From Galbitalea sp036271795 (lineage in GTDB: Bacteria > Actinomycetota > Actinomycetes > Actinomycetales > Microbacteriaceae), in contig DATAZY010000088.1 of the NCBI GenBank assembly GCA_036271795.1, positions 1 through 64,000 of the forward strand: a stretch of DNA of 64,000 nt. The letters are read 5' to 3'. Below the pieces are notes generated by a model. That model made no database searches, was not told where the DNA came from, and saw nothing but the letters and a program-made list of their open reading frames with translations. Every line of letters begins with the position of its first letter. Position 1 is the first letter of the stretch. The position numbers were made by a program, and so were the translations under genes. Below, in pieces: positions 23,766-31,773 of the stretch.

Positions 23766-24653
23766 ATGACCACCCCTGATCGGGCAACCTCGAAGGCGCG
23801 GGATGCTCTCATCCGCGAGAGCAAAGACCTCATCGCAATCGAAGTCATCGAACTGTGTCGCGACCTTCACATTCGCGCGATGCTCGGGGGAGGCCCCGTG
23901 CTCAACGTGCACGGTCTCATAGCGCCCCGCGTTTCGCAGTTCGCTTCCATAGTCGTGGATCCGGCATCCATTCGCGACTTGCGCGCAGCGTTGCTCGGCC
24001 TCGGCTGGCACGACGCGAATCCGCGAGACGCGTTTCGGCTTCTGCCGTCAGCGCGTCTCGTGATGCGTCGTGCGACGGAGCCAGCGGGCCTTATCCTCTA
24101 TTCCGTGATCCCCGGGTTCTTCGCCGACCCGGAGGCGATCTTCGATCTGGTCTGGGAGCGGCACAAGGAAGTTCCGCTTCGCGGGCACACGGTACGCGCT
24201 CTCGGACGAATCAATTCGGCAATCCTGGCCAGCCACGACGGGCTGGATGGGAGGGCGTCTCGCGCACGCAGCAACTTCGATTACTTCGTGCAGCAATTTT
24301 CCCGACTCCTCAGCGCGAAGGATCGAGCGGTCGCTGTCGACCTGATTCGAAAGATGGGCGGATGCGCGGAAATGAATCGACTGGTCGTCGCTCTCGGCGA
24401 GACCCCGTGCGAGTTCACCTTGCCGTCGATCGGCTATGCCCAGTGGAGGCTCTCGATCTCGGAACCGACCGAACAGATGCGACGGGCGCTCGCGCTGCTC
24501 GAGCTCGGGCCGGATGGCCGCAAGCTGTTGTACGAGAGCAAGTCCGGCAGGCCACACTCGCTGCGTGACGTGATGCAGTCGATCACCGGCCTGCCGAAAA
24601 CCGCGGTCGCCATTTTCGGCTCACGACGGCGGTGGGCGCGGACTCTTGCCTAG
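23766..24653 (+). CDS. Uncharacterised nucleotidyltransferase-like protein (NTP_transf_5-like)
   Basis: 295 residues from ATG 23766. The N-terminal part (ELCRDLHIRAMLGGGPVLNVHG, shown here as LCRDLHIRAML then GGGPVLNVHGL) has the order of elements seen in NTP_transf_5 proteins, but the Gly-Ser and Asp-x-Asp catalytic features are not evident (QFASIVVDPASIRDL). Then come VIPGFFADPEAIFDLVWER, LGRINSAILASHDGLDG and a helical C-terminus. A -10-like TACGCT (23743-23748) precedes it. I regard it as a degenerate or unusual member; the function is unknown. Confidence 0.55.
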   Translation: MTTPDRATSKARDALIRESKDLIAIEVIELCRDLHIRAMLGGGPVLNVHGLIAPRVSQFASIVVDPASIRDLRAALLGLGWHDANPRDAFRLLPSARLVMRRATEPAGLILYSVIPGFFADPEAIFDLVWERHKEVPLRGHTVRALGRINSAILASHDGLDGRASRARSNFDYFVQQFSRLLSAKDRAVAVDLIRKMGGCAEMNRLVVALGETPCEFTLPSIGYAQWRLSISEPTEQMRRALALLELGPDGRKLLYESKSGRPHSLRDVMQSITGLPKTAVAIFGSRRRWARTLA

Positions 24654-25102
24654 TCGTCGGTCTCGGCCACGCTGGTTCTGATCCGCTCGGTCAGTGCCCT
24701 GAGTGCGTGCAGCTCATCGGCGCTGAGTGCGGAGCCCAGGTGGCGCTCGATTGATCTGGCATGGGAGACCGCGACCCTTCGATAGAGCGCATAGCCGTCA
24801 TCGGTCAGGCACACGAAGGTGCCGCGACCGTCCTCGGGATCGCTCTCCTTGGTCACGAGTCCCTTAGCAACCAGGCGATCGACCATCCGGCTCACCGAGG
24901 GCTGAGTCAGAAGCAGGTGCCGGCTCAGATCCCGGATGCGCAGGCGCCTGCCTTCCTGTCGTGACAGGTTGAAGAGCACGTCGTACTCGGTGAAGGAGAT
25001 CTCGCCGGTCGGGAACTCTCGGCCGAGCTGGCGCAGGACCGTGACCTGCGCTCGAAACAGCGACTCCCATGCGCTGACCGCCGCGCTGCTTCTTTCGCTC
25101 AC
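24650..25102 (-). CDS. MarR-family regulator
   Basis: 150 residues. The winged helix is clear: FTEYDVLFNLSRQEGRRLRI, LSRHLLLTQPSVSRMVDRLV and the wing KESDPEDGRGTFVCLTDDG with the conserved Asp-Arg pair. C-terminal helices (LSADELHALRALTERIR) dimerise. Its stop shares CTAG with the convergent nucleotidyltransferase-like gene. The 5' side opens onto a 650-nt stretch with no intact gene, so its target, apart from itself, is not apparent. Confidence 0.86.
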   Translation of the reverse strand: MSERSSAAVSAWESLFRAQVTVLRQLGREFPTGEISFTEYDVLFNLSRQEGRRLRIRDLSRHLLLTQPSVSRMVDRLVAKGLVTKESDPEDGRGTFVCLTDDGYALYRRVAVSHARSIERHLGSALSADELHALRALTERIRTSVAETDD

Positions 25103-25348
25103 GCACTAACTCTATTGAGGACCGCTCACACTGCGTGACACAAGCGGGCGAAGGCGCCTTGACAGGGCCAGCGAAAGGGGCGGCGTGTACATCGCCGGAA
25201 CGTGGCGCCGGGGGAGCAGCGGCGCCAGAAAAGGATTGAGGGCCGGTTTCAGAGGCTAGAAACCGACCCTCTCCCTTGCACCAAGAGTGTCCTGCAATCA
25301 CATTCCGCAGATGTTGCCACAGCAAACAACTTCCGCTGTGACGAATAT
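25103..25348. other. Intergenic stretch without recognisable gene
   Basis: No credible coding region on either strand. It holds the upstream region of the MarR gene and a slightly AT-richer end leading into the nested inverted repeat at 25349. Together with the decayed MarR tail beyond it, this forms a 650-nt gene-poor gap. Confidence 0.5.
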
Positions 25349-25393
25349 ATAACGGTGAGGTAACGGAGCGCTAGTTACCTAAACGTTATTTTT
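25349..25393 (+). terminator. Nested inverted repeat with T-tract
   Basis: ATAACG (25349-25354) pairs with CGTTAT (25384-25389), and inside it GGTAAC (25359-25364) pairs with GTTACC (25374-25379). TTATTTTT follows on the plus strand. This looks like a rho-independent terminator, yet no plus-strand gene ends nearby. It could instead be an operator left from the decayed MarR locus. Confidence 0.4.
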
Positions 25394-25404
25394 CTGCGAG
25401 TTTG

Positions 25405-25590
25405 CTATGAGACCTTCCAATCCCCTTCTGACCCGCGGATCCGCTCCGATTGCGTCCGCTGTAGTTCTTCCCCGCGGCGGAGAAAATCGGTGAGCAGTTC
25501 GAGTTGTTCCGAGTCGTATTCGGCAAGCTGAGCCATCCCGGCCGCGGGCAGAGGGACCCTGTCGCGGGGTTCGACCTCGATCTCGGTGCG
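25405..25590 (-). pseudogene. Possible MarR-family C-terminal remnant
   Basis: The minus-strand frame ends EVEPRDRVPLPAAG, MAQLAEYDSEQLELLTDFL, RRGEELQRTQSERIR and then a TAG stop at 25405-25407. The amphipathic pattern resembles the dimerisation helices at the C-terminus of MarR proteins. No winged helix precedes it in any frame, so if the resemblance is real the gene has lost its N-terminal two thirds. Low certainty; a chance open frame is possible. Confidence 0.35.
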
Positions 25591-25750
25591 GCTCCTCGAG
25601 GTTCCGCTCGAGCAGCGACCTCCGATTCTGCGCGAATTCCTGCGTACAGTCCGAGGCAGTCGATCGTTTCTCACGGTCGATGCGCACGCGACGGACGAGG
25701 GTTAGTCGCGGTCGCGTCCGGACACCCGGTATTCAGGATTCGCTGAAGAG

Positions 25751-26601
25751 TCAGCTAACCAGCACTTCGCGAAGGGCATCCCGTCCGAAACGTCGGAAAG
25801 CGGCATCCCCGCCGATCGCCAGGCTACCGAAGATGATGGTCCACCCCACCGCGCGCTGCCAGGTCGCGTCGTCGTAGTCAAGTTCTCCCCGGAAGCGTGC
25901 ACGCCCCGTTTTGTCGAACATCAGCCAGGCGATGGCGAGGTCGGTCGCGGGGTCGCCGGCCGTGAGATCTCCAAAGTCGAGGACGGCGGTGAGTTTCCCC
26001 GACCGCGTCAGGAGGTTTGAGGGGTGCAGGTCCCCGTGCAACCACAGGGGTGGCCCAGTCCATGGTTCCACGGCAGCGCTTGCGCGCCATAGTTCGAGAA
26101 CTTCGCCCGCCGAGGAATCGGTTCGCTCTGCAAACGCTTGAGCATCGTTTCGTTCCGATCCGCGAGCGGTCCACCGCGCACCGGATTTCTGGGGGCGTCG
26201 GTCGGCGCCGCCACGTGGAGCTCGCGAACGAATTGTGCGAGGTCACCCACAAGCTGGCCAGAGATGTCGAATTGTCCGACCCCGCCGTCGAACCAGGGCG
26301 TGATGCTCCAGGACCATGGGAATTCGCGACTTGGCATGCCAATTCGCACCGGTGTCGGAATCGGAGTGGTCAATCGAGCTGCGAGCCCGGGCATCCACCG
26401 GTGCTCCTTCTCGACCAGCTCTGCAGCAAGCAACCGCCGGGGCAACCTCACGGCGTAGTCGTCGCCCAGCCGGAAGATCGCGTTGTCCCAGCCGCTGGCC
26501 TCGAAGCGCAGTGTCAGATCAGCAAGATCCGGATGTTGCGCGCGAAGTAATCGTTCGATGAGCGGTTCGTCGATGACAATCTCCGCCGCGGGTGTTGCCA
26601 T
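25751..26601 (-). pseudogene. Aminoglycoside/macrolide phosphotransferase-family gene with a frameshift
   Basis: The N-terminal frame begins MATPAAEIVIDEPLI and runs through FEASGWDNAIFRLGDDYAVRLPRR, WSITPWFDGG (APH fold N-lobe) to GGPLADRN. The C-terminal frame then continues NDAQAFAERTDSSAGEVLELW, then PPLWLHGDLHPSNLL (catalytic HGDxxPxN) and AVLDFGDLTAGDP (metal-binding DFGD). The two frames differ by one base and join near 26140-26160, consistent with loss of one nucleotide. Restored, the protein would be about 284 residues, the normal length. Either the gene is dead or the base was lost in sequencing. Such kinases phosphorylate antibiotics or small metabolites. Confidence 0.8.
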
Positions 26602-26610
26602 TCGCCAAGG

Positions 26611-27459
26611 CTAGAAGAAGTCGGGGCTGGGCGTCGATGCATGCCGCACGGAGACATCCGCGTGGTGGTCGAAACGGTAGCCAACCCCGCGCACGGTGCG
26701 AACGATGTCCTCGTAGGCGCCGAGCTTCGAGCGCAGGCGACGCACATGGACATCGATCGTGCGCTCGTTCGGGATGTCGTCGTCGTCGCCGTCCGCCCAG
26801 AGCGAGCTGATCAGTTCCGTGCGTTCGATCGTGCGACCCTCCCGCAGGACGAGGTACTGCAGCAGCTCGAACTCTTTGTAGGTCAGGGCAGCGGTCTCGC
26901 CGTCGAGCACGAGTCGCTTGCGCGAGACATCCACGACGACGCCACCGTGAGCCTTTTCCGGTGGTTCTTCCGCGTGACGATGTTTTGCGAGAGCCGCTGG
27001 ATCCTGCAGGGCGAGCCGCACCACATCCACGTCGCGTCCCCCGGCGCCGCGCGGCGCCAGCGCGACCGCGGCGTAGGTTTCGACGGTCGGGGCCAGCTGA
27101 GCCGCGAGCTGTTTGAGCTGTTCGACGATCGTGCCGAGGTCTGTGCCAGCGTCGGCGGCTTTCGACTCGCCGAGGCCGACATAGAGCACGAAGCCGCGCG
27201 CCTCCGTGCCCACTGGAACAGCGCGTAGGCGGGGTGAGGTTTCGGGATTACCGCCGGGGATGTTCCCGGTGTTGAGTCGATTGGATGGGACGTCAAGAGT
27301 TGCGAGAGACATGGGATCAAGTCCTTGGATGTCCGGGAGGTCGGCCATTGCGGGCATTCCTTCCGATGAAGTGTCGTTCGATGTGGGCGTGGACGGCTCC
27401 GCGGAGTGCGGAGCGGCATCCTGGAGCCCGGGCGACAAATTATCTGAGGGAGTTTTCAT
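26611..27459 (-). CDS. OmpR-type winged-helix regulator without a receiver domain
   Basis: Up to 282 residues. The C-terminal ~100 residues are an OmpR/PhoB effector domain: RKRLVLDGETAALTYKEFELL, EGRTIERTELISSLW, NERTIDVHVRRLRSKLG and TVRGVGYRF. The middle part (about 88-160, RGFVLYVGLGESKAADAGTDLG, LGTIVEQLKQLAAQLAP) is not a CheY receiver: no phosphorylatable Asp context is seen. The start is uncertain. ATG 27459 is the longest, while ATG 27312 (MSLATLD) and the ATG giving MADLPDI have better-placed AAGGA/GGAAGGA motifs. The signal it responds to is unknown. Confidence 0.8.
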   Translation of the reverse strand: MKTPSDNLSPGLQDAAPHSAEPSTPTSNDTSSEGMPAMADLPDIQGLDPMSLATLDVPSNRLNTGNIPGGNPETSPRLRAVPVGTEARGFVLYVGLGESKAADAGTDLGTIVEQLKQLAAQLAPTVETYAAVALAPRGAGGRDVDVVRLALQDPAALAKHRHAEEPPEKAHGGVVVDVSRKRLVLDGETAALTYKEFELLQYLVLREGRTIERTELISSLWADGDDDDIPNERTIDVHVRRLRSKLGAYEDIVRTVRGVGYRFDHHADVSVRHASTPSPDFF

Positions 27460-27656
27460 CTCTCAAGTCGCATACCGGGCTCGGCTACTGCAGTGTCCGA
27501 TGAACACCGGGCCGATTAGGCACACATTCGACAACACATGTCAGCGCTGCGCGGCGCCGTGCTGTTTGACAGCGCTGTGCTGTTCAACAACATCGAGCCG
27601 GCAGTCCCATGGGCCTCTGTGGAGGTCAGGGCGTGCGCATTGACAGTCATGGCGCA

Positions 27657-27686
27657 AGTATCTTGCACCCACGCACGATATGTCAA
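27657..27686 (-). promoter_or_regulatory. Possible promoter for the winged-helix regulator
   Basis: On the minus strand TTGACA (27681-27686) and GATACT (27657-27662) are 18 nt apart. They would give a leader of about 190 nt before the regulator gene. The remainder of 27460-27720 shows no coding region or clear hairpin. Confidence 0.4.
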
Positions 27687-27720
27687 CTTACGACTCCCGA
27701 TGAACGCGGGAAGTAGAAGG

Positions 27721-28353
27721 TTAGACCGTGCCGTAGAGGCGGTCGCCGGCATCGCCGAGGCCCGGAACGATGTACCCGATCTCGTTGAGCTTCTCGTCCT
27801 TGGCGCCAACCACGATGGTGACGTCGCGGCCTACCGTTGCCGCCTCGACCGCGGCGAGACCCTCCGGGGCGGCGATGAGGCAGACACACGTCACATCCAC
27901 TGCTCCGCGATCGAACAGGTAGTTGATGGCGGCGATGAGGGAGCCGCCCGTCGCGAGCATCGGATCGAGCACGAAGCACTGGCGATTGGACAGGTCGTCG
28001 GGCAGACGCTCGGCGTAGATGTCCGGCTTGAGCGTCTCCTCGTTGCGCACCATGCCCAGGAAGCCGACCTCGGCTGTGGGTACGAGCTTGACCATTCCCT
28101 CGAGCATCCCCAGACCGGCACGCAGGATGGGAACGACGAGCGGTCGTGGTTCGCTGAGAGCCAGGCCCGTGGCCTCGCCGACCGGGGTCGTGACGGTCAC
28201 GGGCTGGACACGCACCCCGCGAGTCGCCTCGTAGGCGAGCAGGGTGACGAGCTCCTCGGCCAGCGCGCGGAATGTCGGAGACGGCGTCGTCTTGTCGCGC
28301 AGCACTGTGAGTTTGTGGGTGATCAGGGGGTGGTCGGCTACATGCACTCGCAT
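27721..28353 (-). CDS. upp: Uracil phosphoribosyltransferase
   Basis: 210 residues, full length. Blocks: MRVHVADHPLITHKLTVLRD, TPVGEATGL, VPILRAGLGMLEGM, CFVLDPMLATGGS (PRPP-binding loop) and the C-terminal YIVPGLGDAGDRLYGT, the uracil-binding region. It converts uracil and PRPP to UMP in pyrimidine salvage. A -10-like TAGATT (plus coordinates 28360-28365, minus strand) lies 6 nt before the ATG, so translation is probably leaderless. Its promoter lies in the repeat region shared with the divergent tadA gene. Confidence 0.96.
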   Translation of the reverse strand: MRVHVADHPLITHKLTVLRDKTTPSPTFRALAEELVTLLAYEATRGVRVQPVTVTTPVGEATGLALSEPRPLVVPILRAGLGMLEGMVKLVPTAEVGFLGMVRNEETLKPDIYAERLPDDLSNRQCFVLDPMLATGGSLIAAINYLFDRGAVDVTCVCLIAAPEGLAAVEAATVGRDVTIVVGAKDEKLNEIGYIVPGLGDAGDRLYGTV

Positions 28354-28361
28354 AGGCTCAA

Positions 28362-28460
28362 TCTAGCGAACGGAGGCGCGGTGCCCCACCCACTTCTAGC
28401 GAACGGAGGCGCGGTGCCCCACCCACTTCTAGCGAATGGAGGCGCGGTGCCCAGCCACGA
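28362..28460 (+). repeat. 33-bp tandem repeat carrying the tadA initiation region
   Basis: Three copies start at 28362, 28395 and 28428 (period 33 bp; the third diverges after about 27 bp). Each copy starts TCTAGCGAA and contains GGAGG, CGCG and GTG. The three GTGs (28381, 28414, 28447) are in the same frame as tadA, with no stop between them. The first copy also overlaps the upp -10 element. Confidence 0.9.
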
Positions 28461-28899
28461 GGAATGGATGAGCGAGGCAATCGTCGAGGCCCGTCTCGCC
28501 CTCGACACGGGCGACGTTCCGGTCGCGGCGCTGGTGTTCGACTCCGAGGGTCGTCGGCTCGCGGTTGGCCGCAACGAGCGGGAGAAGACGCAGGATCCGA
28601 CCGCGCACGCGGAGATCGTCGCGATACGCGCCGCGGCCGAGGCGGCGGGGGACTGGCACCTCACCGACATGACCCTGGTAGTCACTCTGGAACCGTGCGT
28701 CATGTGTGCCGGGGCGATTCTGAGCGCACGGATCCCTCGCGTCGTTTTCGGCGCCTGGGACGAGAAGGCCGGTGCGGCGGGGAGCGTGCACGACCTGCTG
28801 CGCGACCGACGGCTCAACCATCGGGTCGAAGTGATCGCAGGCGTCGAGGCCGCGGCTTGCTCGGCGCTACTCGTCGACTTCTTCGAGGCGCGTCGCTAG
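28447..28899 (+). CDS. tadA: tRNA-specific adenosine deaminase
   Basis: 150 residues from the innermost GTG 28447. GTGs at 28414 and 28381 would add 11 or 22 residues. Deaminase motifs: PTAHAEIVAIRAAA with zinc ligand His and catalytic Glu, and LEPCVMCAGAIL with the two Cys ligands. The C-terminal part contains VVFGAWDEKAGAAGS, as in TadA. It converts adenine 34 of tRNA-Arg(ACG) to inosine. Each candidate start has GGAGG 4 nt upstream because the initiation region is triplicated. It is divergent from upp. The stop shares CTAG with the next minus-strand gene. Confidence 0.93.
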   Translation: MPSHEEWMSEAIVEARLALDTGDVPVAALVFDSEGRRLAVGRNEREKTQDPTAHAEIVAIRAAAEAAGDWHLTDMTLVVTLEPCVMCAGAILSARIPRVVFGAWDEKAGAAGSVHDLLRDRRLNHRVEVIAGVEAAACSALLVDFFEARR

Positions 28900-29363
28900 C
28901 TCGCCGGGGCAGTTCGGCCCTCAGTCGGCTTCGGCGCGACGAAGAGCACAAAAGCGTAGGCGAGGATTGCGATCCCGGTAACAATGCCCATCACTCGACC
29001 GTCGGGACCCGTCGGATCGTTGGCTGTAGCGGAACCTGCAATCCAGGCGAACAGGAGTGCGGCCGTCGCGATCGCGTTGAGGACGATCACGCGAGCTGCG
29101 CGCGTCTGGATGGCCCGCACCAGCGACATGATGCTGCCGAGAACGATCAGGCTTCCGAGGAGTGCTTGAATGATGAGGATGGCCGGGCCGTTCGCGACGA
29201 CGATACCGAACGCAGGCAGTAGTCCAGCACCGTGAGCCGCCTTCGGTGTTGTCCCGAACAGGAACAAGCCAAATCCGTATTCGATCAGCAGGGCTGCGAT
29301 GGTGGCGAAGGCGGTTCTGCGCAATCCGGCGATCCTCTTGTTTCGTTGATCGGTGCTGCTCAT
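28896..29363 (-). CDS. Small four-helix membrane protein, unknown function
   Basis: 155 residues from ATG 29361-29363. The longer frame has no ribosome site. Four hydrophobic segments: about 14-33 (TAFATIAALLIEYGFGLFLF), 48-78 (FGIVVANGPAILIIQALLGS), 88-112 (VIVLNAIATAALLFAWIAGS) and 127-146 (GIVTGIAILAYAFVLFVAP). No catalytic motif or known family is obvious. It lies 23 nt downstream of the NAD(P)-binding gene on the same strand and is probably co-transcribed with it under the TetR gene at 30.1 kb. Confidence 0.7.
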   Translation of the reverse strand: MSSTDQRNKRIAGLRRTAFATIAALLIEYGFGLFLFGTTPKAAHGAGLLPAFGIVVANGPAILIIQALLGSLIVLGSIMSLVRAIQTRAARVIVLNAIATAALLFAWIAGSATANDPTGPDGRVMGIVTGIAILAYAFVLFVAPKPTEGRTAPAS

Positions 29364-29386
29364 GACGATGCTCCTTAGGTCGATGA

Positions 29387-30010
29387 CTATTCGGTGATGA
29401 AGACGGCGTGGTCGACCCACGCGGGGGTAGTCAGAGAGTCGATGGCGGCCCGGCCGACGGTGTCGAAGCGAGTGTTGTAATGCCACCAGACGGCGCGGTC
29501 GATTCCGGCGCGATAAGTCCCGGTGCTCTCGCCCGCGATGAGTCGGGATGGCCGCAGCAGCGTCCACTGCACCGGCGCCGAACGGATAACGGTCTCCATC
29601 TCGCGGGTGTCCGAGAATGCGGAGCCGAAGAGCCGGGCGACGATCGGCTTGGCGATGTACCGGGACAGCGGGTCGTCGCCCTCGACGTACGCACCCGCGG
29701 CCGAGATCGCGATGAGTCGTGTGACCTTTGACGCGGACATGGCAGCCACGAGTGCGACCGCCCCGTCGCGCAGGATGCTCGGGTCATCCGCTCCGGCGAC
29801 GTGGCCGAGACAGGAGACGACGATGTCGCATCCCGCGATCGCAGCGGTGAGCGCGGCAACGTCCCGGGCATCCGCAACCCGCACTGTGGTCTCGGCGGGC
29901 GCACTTGCCGCGGTCCGCACCACCGCGACGACCTCGTGGCCGACGGCGAGCGCGTGGGCAACGGTTGTCTTGCCGGTTCTGCCGGAGGCGCCAATGACCG
30001 CAACACGCAT
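29387..30010 (-). CDS. NAD(P)-binding atypical SDR (NmrA/SDR_a5-like)
   Basis: 207 residues from ATG 30008-30010, which has AAAGG about 8 nt upstream. The N-terminal Rossmann motif is VAVIGASGRTGKTTVAHAL. Then DIVVSCLGHVAG, VTRLIAISAAGAY and WTLLRPSRLIAG, which define the NAD(P)H-binding-like SDR group without the classical YxxxK. Such proteins are often redox sensors or reductases. The TetR gene lies divergently 54 nt away with an inverted repeat between, so it is the likely target. Confidence 0.82.
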   Translation of the reverse strand: MRVAVIGASGRTGKTTVAHALAVGHEVVAVVRTAASAPAETTVRVADARDVAALTAAIAGCDIVVSCLGHVAGADDPSILRDGAVALVAAMSASKVTRLIAISAAGAYVEGDDPLSRYIAKPIVARLFGSAFSDTREMETVIRSAPVQWTLLRPSRLIAGESTGTYRAGIDRAVWWHYNTRFDTVGRAAIDSLTTPAWVDHAVFITE

Positions 30011-30031
30011 GAGGACACCTTTCAATCAACG

Positions 30032-30064
30032 GTTAGTAAACACTCACTAACTAGGATAGTAAAC
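30032..30064. promoter_or_regulatory. TetR operator-like region
   Basis: GTTAGT (30032-30037) and ACTAAC (30046-30051) form an inverted repeat. The left half TTAGTAAAC is repeated as ATAGTAAAC at 30056-30064, just before the tetR start. It fits a TetR-type site controlling both divergent genes. Confidence 0.55.
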
Positions 30065-30694
30065 ATGCGTGCAGGGAGCGAAGTCAAGCCGGCCCGCGAG
30101 CGAATTCTCGACGCGGCAGCCATCGTCATGCGCGAGAAGGGCGTCGCGAACACCACAACCAAAGCGATTGCGGCCGCGGCCGGGTACTCAGAGGCAATGC
30201 TCTACAAGCATTTCGCCGACAAGCAGGAGTTGTTCCTGGTCCTCCTCAAGGAGCGCCTGCCCGTCGTGCGGCCGCGCCTCGCCGCTCCGGGCTGGGGCGA
30301 CCTCGCCGCCAATCTCGCCGAAATCGTCGAACAGCTCATGAACTACTACGCGGACCTGTTCCCCATGTCGGTGTCGATCTTCAGCGCGCCGAAGCTCCTG
30401 GTTCAACACCGCGAGGGGATCGCCCGACACGGCGGATTCGGTCCCGTCGGCCCGGTGCGGATGCTCGCCAACTACCTCGACGCGGAACGGGAAGCGGGCC
30501 GCATCCGTGAGAGTGCCAACACGACCGCCGCCGCCCAACTCCTCGTCGGGGTCGCGTTCCACCAGGGATTTCTCGCCGCCTACGAGGGCGGTACCTCGGT
30601 GGAGGGTGCGAACGGGCTCGCACTAGCCGCGGTCGCGACGGTGCTTCCCGGTCTGGTCGCGTCTTCCGACGATCGCAAAGTCGATATCGAGTAG
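30065..30694 (+). CDS. TetR-family regulator
   Basis: 209 residues from ATG 30065. HTH: RERILDAAAIVMREKGVANTT, then AAAAGYSEAMLYKHFADKQELF with the usual recognition helix (about residues 10-55). The C-terminal domain (MSVSIFSAPKLLVQHREGIAR, AAQLLVGVAFHQGFLAAYEG) binds the ligand and dimerises. The start follows directly after operator-like half-sites, suggesting autorepression. Its likely regulon is the divergent SDR and membrane-protein pair. Confidence 0.87.
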   Translation: MRAGSEVKPARERILDAAAIVMREKGVANTTTKAIAAAAGYSEAMLYKHFADKQELFLVLLKERLPVVRPRLAAPGWGDLAANLAEIVEQLMNYYADLFPMSVSIFSAPKLLVQHREGIARHGGFGPVGPVRMLANYLDAEREAGRIRESANTTAAAQLLVGVAFHQGFLAAYEGGTSVEGANGLALAAVATVLPGLVASSDDRKVDIE

Positions 30695-30775
30695 CTCGCA
30701 CGGCCTGGTGGGCCTCAACAACCGGGGTGGCGCACCAAACACCGACTTTGCGATGGGTGGAGGCGATGGACGTAG

Positions 30776-31750
30776 TTAGTCGGCACCCTTGATGATGATC
30801 GACTCTGTGAGCGCACCCTCCGCGGACGGACGGTAGACGTCCGGTTCCAGATAGATCACGCGCGCGATGGGAACGGCCTCGCGGATGCTCGCCTCGACCG
30901 CGTCAATCGCGGAAGCGACATCCGCAAGCTTCTTCGTTCGGGCGAAAGCGACCTTGGCTCCGACCAGCAACTCGTCGGGGCCGAGATAGAGAGTCTTGAT
31001 GTGGATGAGCGCCTCGACGTCCTTGTGCGCATTGATGGCATCCCTAATGGCGGTGAGGTCCGCCGGTGACGCGCCCTCGCCGACCAGGAGGCTCTTCGTC
31101 TCGACTCCGAGCACCACCGCCACGAGGACGAGAAGGGTGCCGATGCACAGCGTCGAGATGCCGTCGAACACGCCATTGCCGGTGATGATCGTTAGTCCAA
31201 CGCCGAAGAACGCGAGGGTAAGACCGATCAGGGCCGCGAAATCTTCGAGCAGAACGATAGGCAGCTCCGGCGCCTTGGCGTGACGGATGAACGCGGGCAG
31301 CGAGTCCTTGCCGCGGGTGTGCCGCGACTCGCGAATGGCCGTACGGAACGAGAACGCCTCAAGCCCGATTGACACCACCAACACGACCACGGGGATCCAT
31401 GGGTTCTCGAGCGGGCGCGGGCTGGTCAGCTTCTGGATGCCTTCCCAGATCGAGAACACGCCGCCAACGGAGAACAGGATGATCGAGACGACGAACGCGA
31501 AGACGAATCGTTCTCGCCCGTAGCCGAACGGATGCGTCTCGTCCGCCTGCTTGCGGGATTTGCGCCCGCCCAGCAGCAGCAGACCCTGGTTGCCGGTGTC
31601 GGCGAGCGAATGGACGCTCTCCGCGAGCATCGAGCTTGAGCCGGAGAACAGGAACGCAATGAACTTGACGATCGCGATGCCGACGTTGGCCAGAAGCGCT
31701 GCGACGATTGCGCGGTTGCCGCCCGGCCGGACATCGGAAGCGCTAGTCAT
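30776..31750 (-). CDS. Cation diffusion facilitator (CDF) family transporter
   Basis: 324 residues. Six helices: the first two are LANVGIAIVKFIAFLFSGSS and the segment with ESVHSLADTGNQGLLLLGG, whose HSLADTGNQ replaces HxxxD-type metal sites. Then HPFGYGRERFVFAFVVSI, and VLLEDFAALIGLTLAFFGVG. A C-terminal cytoplasmic domain (about 235-305, KDVEALIHIKTLYLGPDE) is present. The pattern matches the SLC30A9/YdbO branch that moves Zn, Co, Fe or Mn out of the cytoplasm. Metal specificity cannot be read. Confidence 0.9.
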   Translation of the reverse strand: MTSASDVRPGGNRAIVAALLANVGIAIVKFIAFLFSGSSSMLAESVHSLADTGNQGLLLLGGRKSRKQADETHPFGYGRERFVFAFVVSIILFSVGGVFSIWEGIQKLTSPRPLENPWIPVVVLVVSIGLEAFSFRTAIRESRHTRGKDSLPAFIRHAKAPELPIVLLEDFAALIGLTLAFFGVGLTIITGNGVFDGISTLCIGTLLVLVAVVLGVETKSLLVGEGASPADLTAIRDAINAHKDVEALIHIKTLYLGPDELLVGAKVAFARTKKLADVASAIDAVEASIREAVPIARVIYLEPDVYRPSAEGALTESIIIKGAD

Positions 31751-31773
31751 CCCCTAATCCTAGGATGGGCCTC

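Noticed and set aside
27516..27809. Minus-strand frame downstream of upp
   Set aside because: Overlaps the end of upp in another frame and has no ribosome site or family similarity.
28362..28460. Short direct repeats as a CRISPR array
   Set aside because: The 33-bp copies are contiguous with no unique spacers, and they are in frame with tadA.
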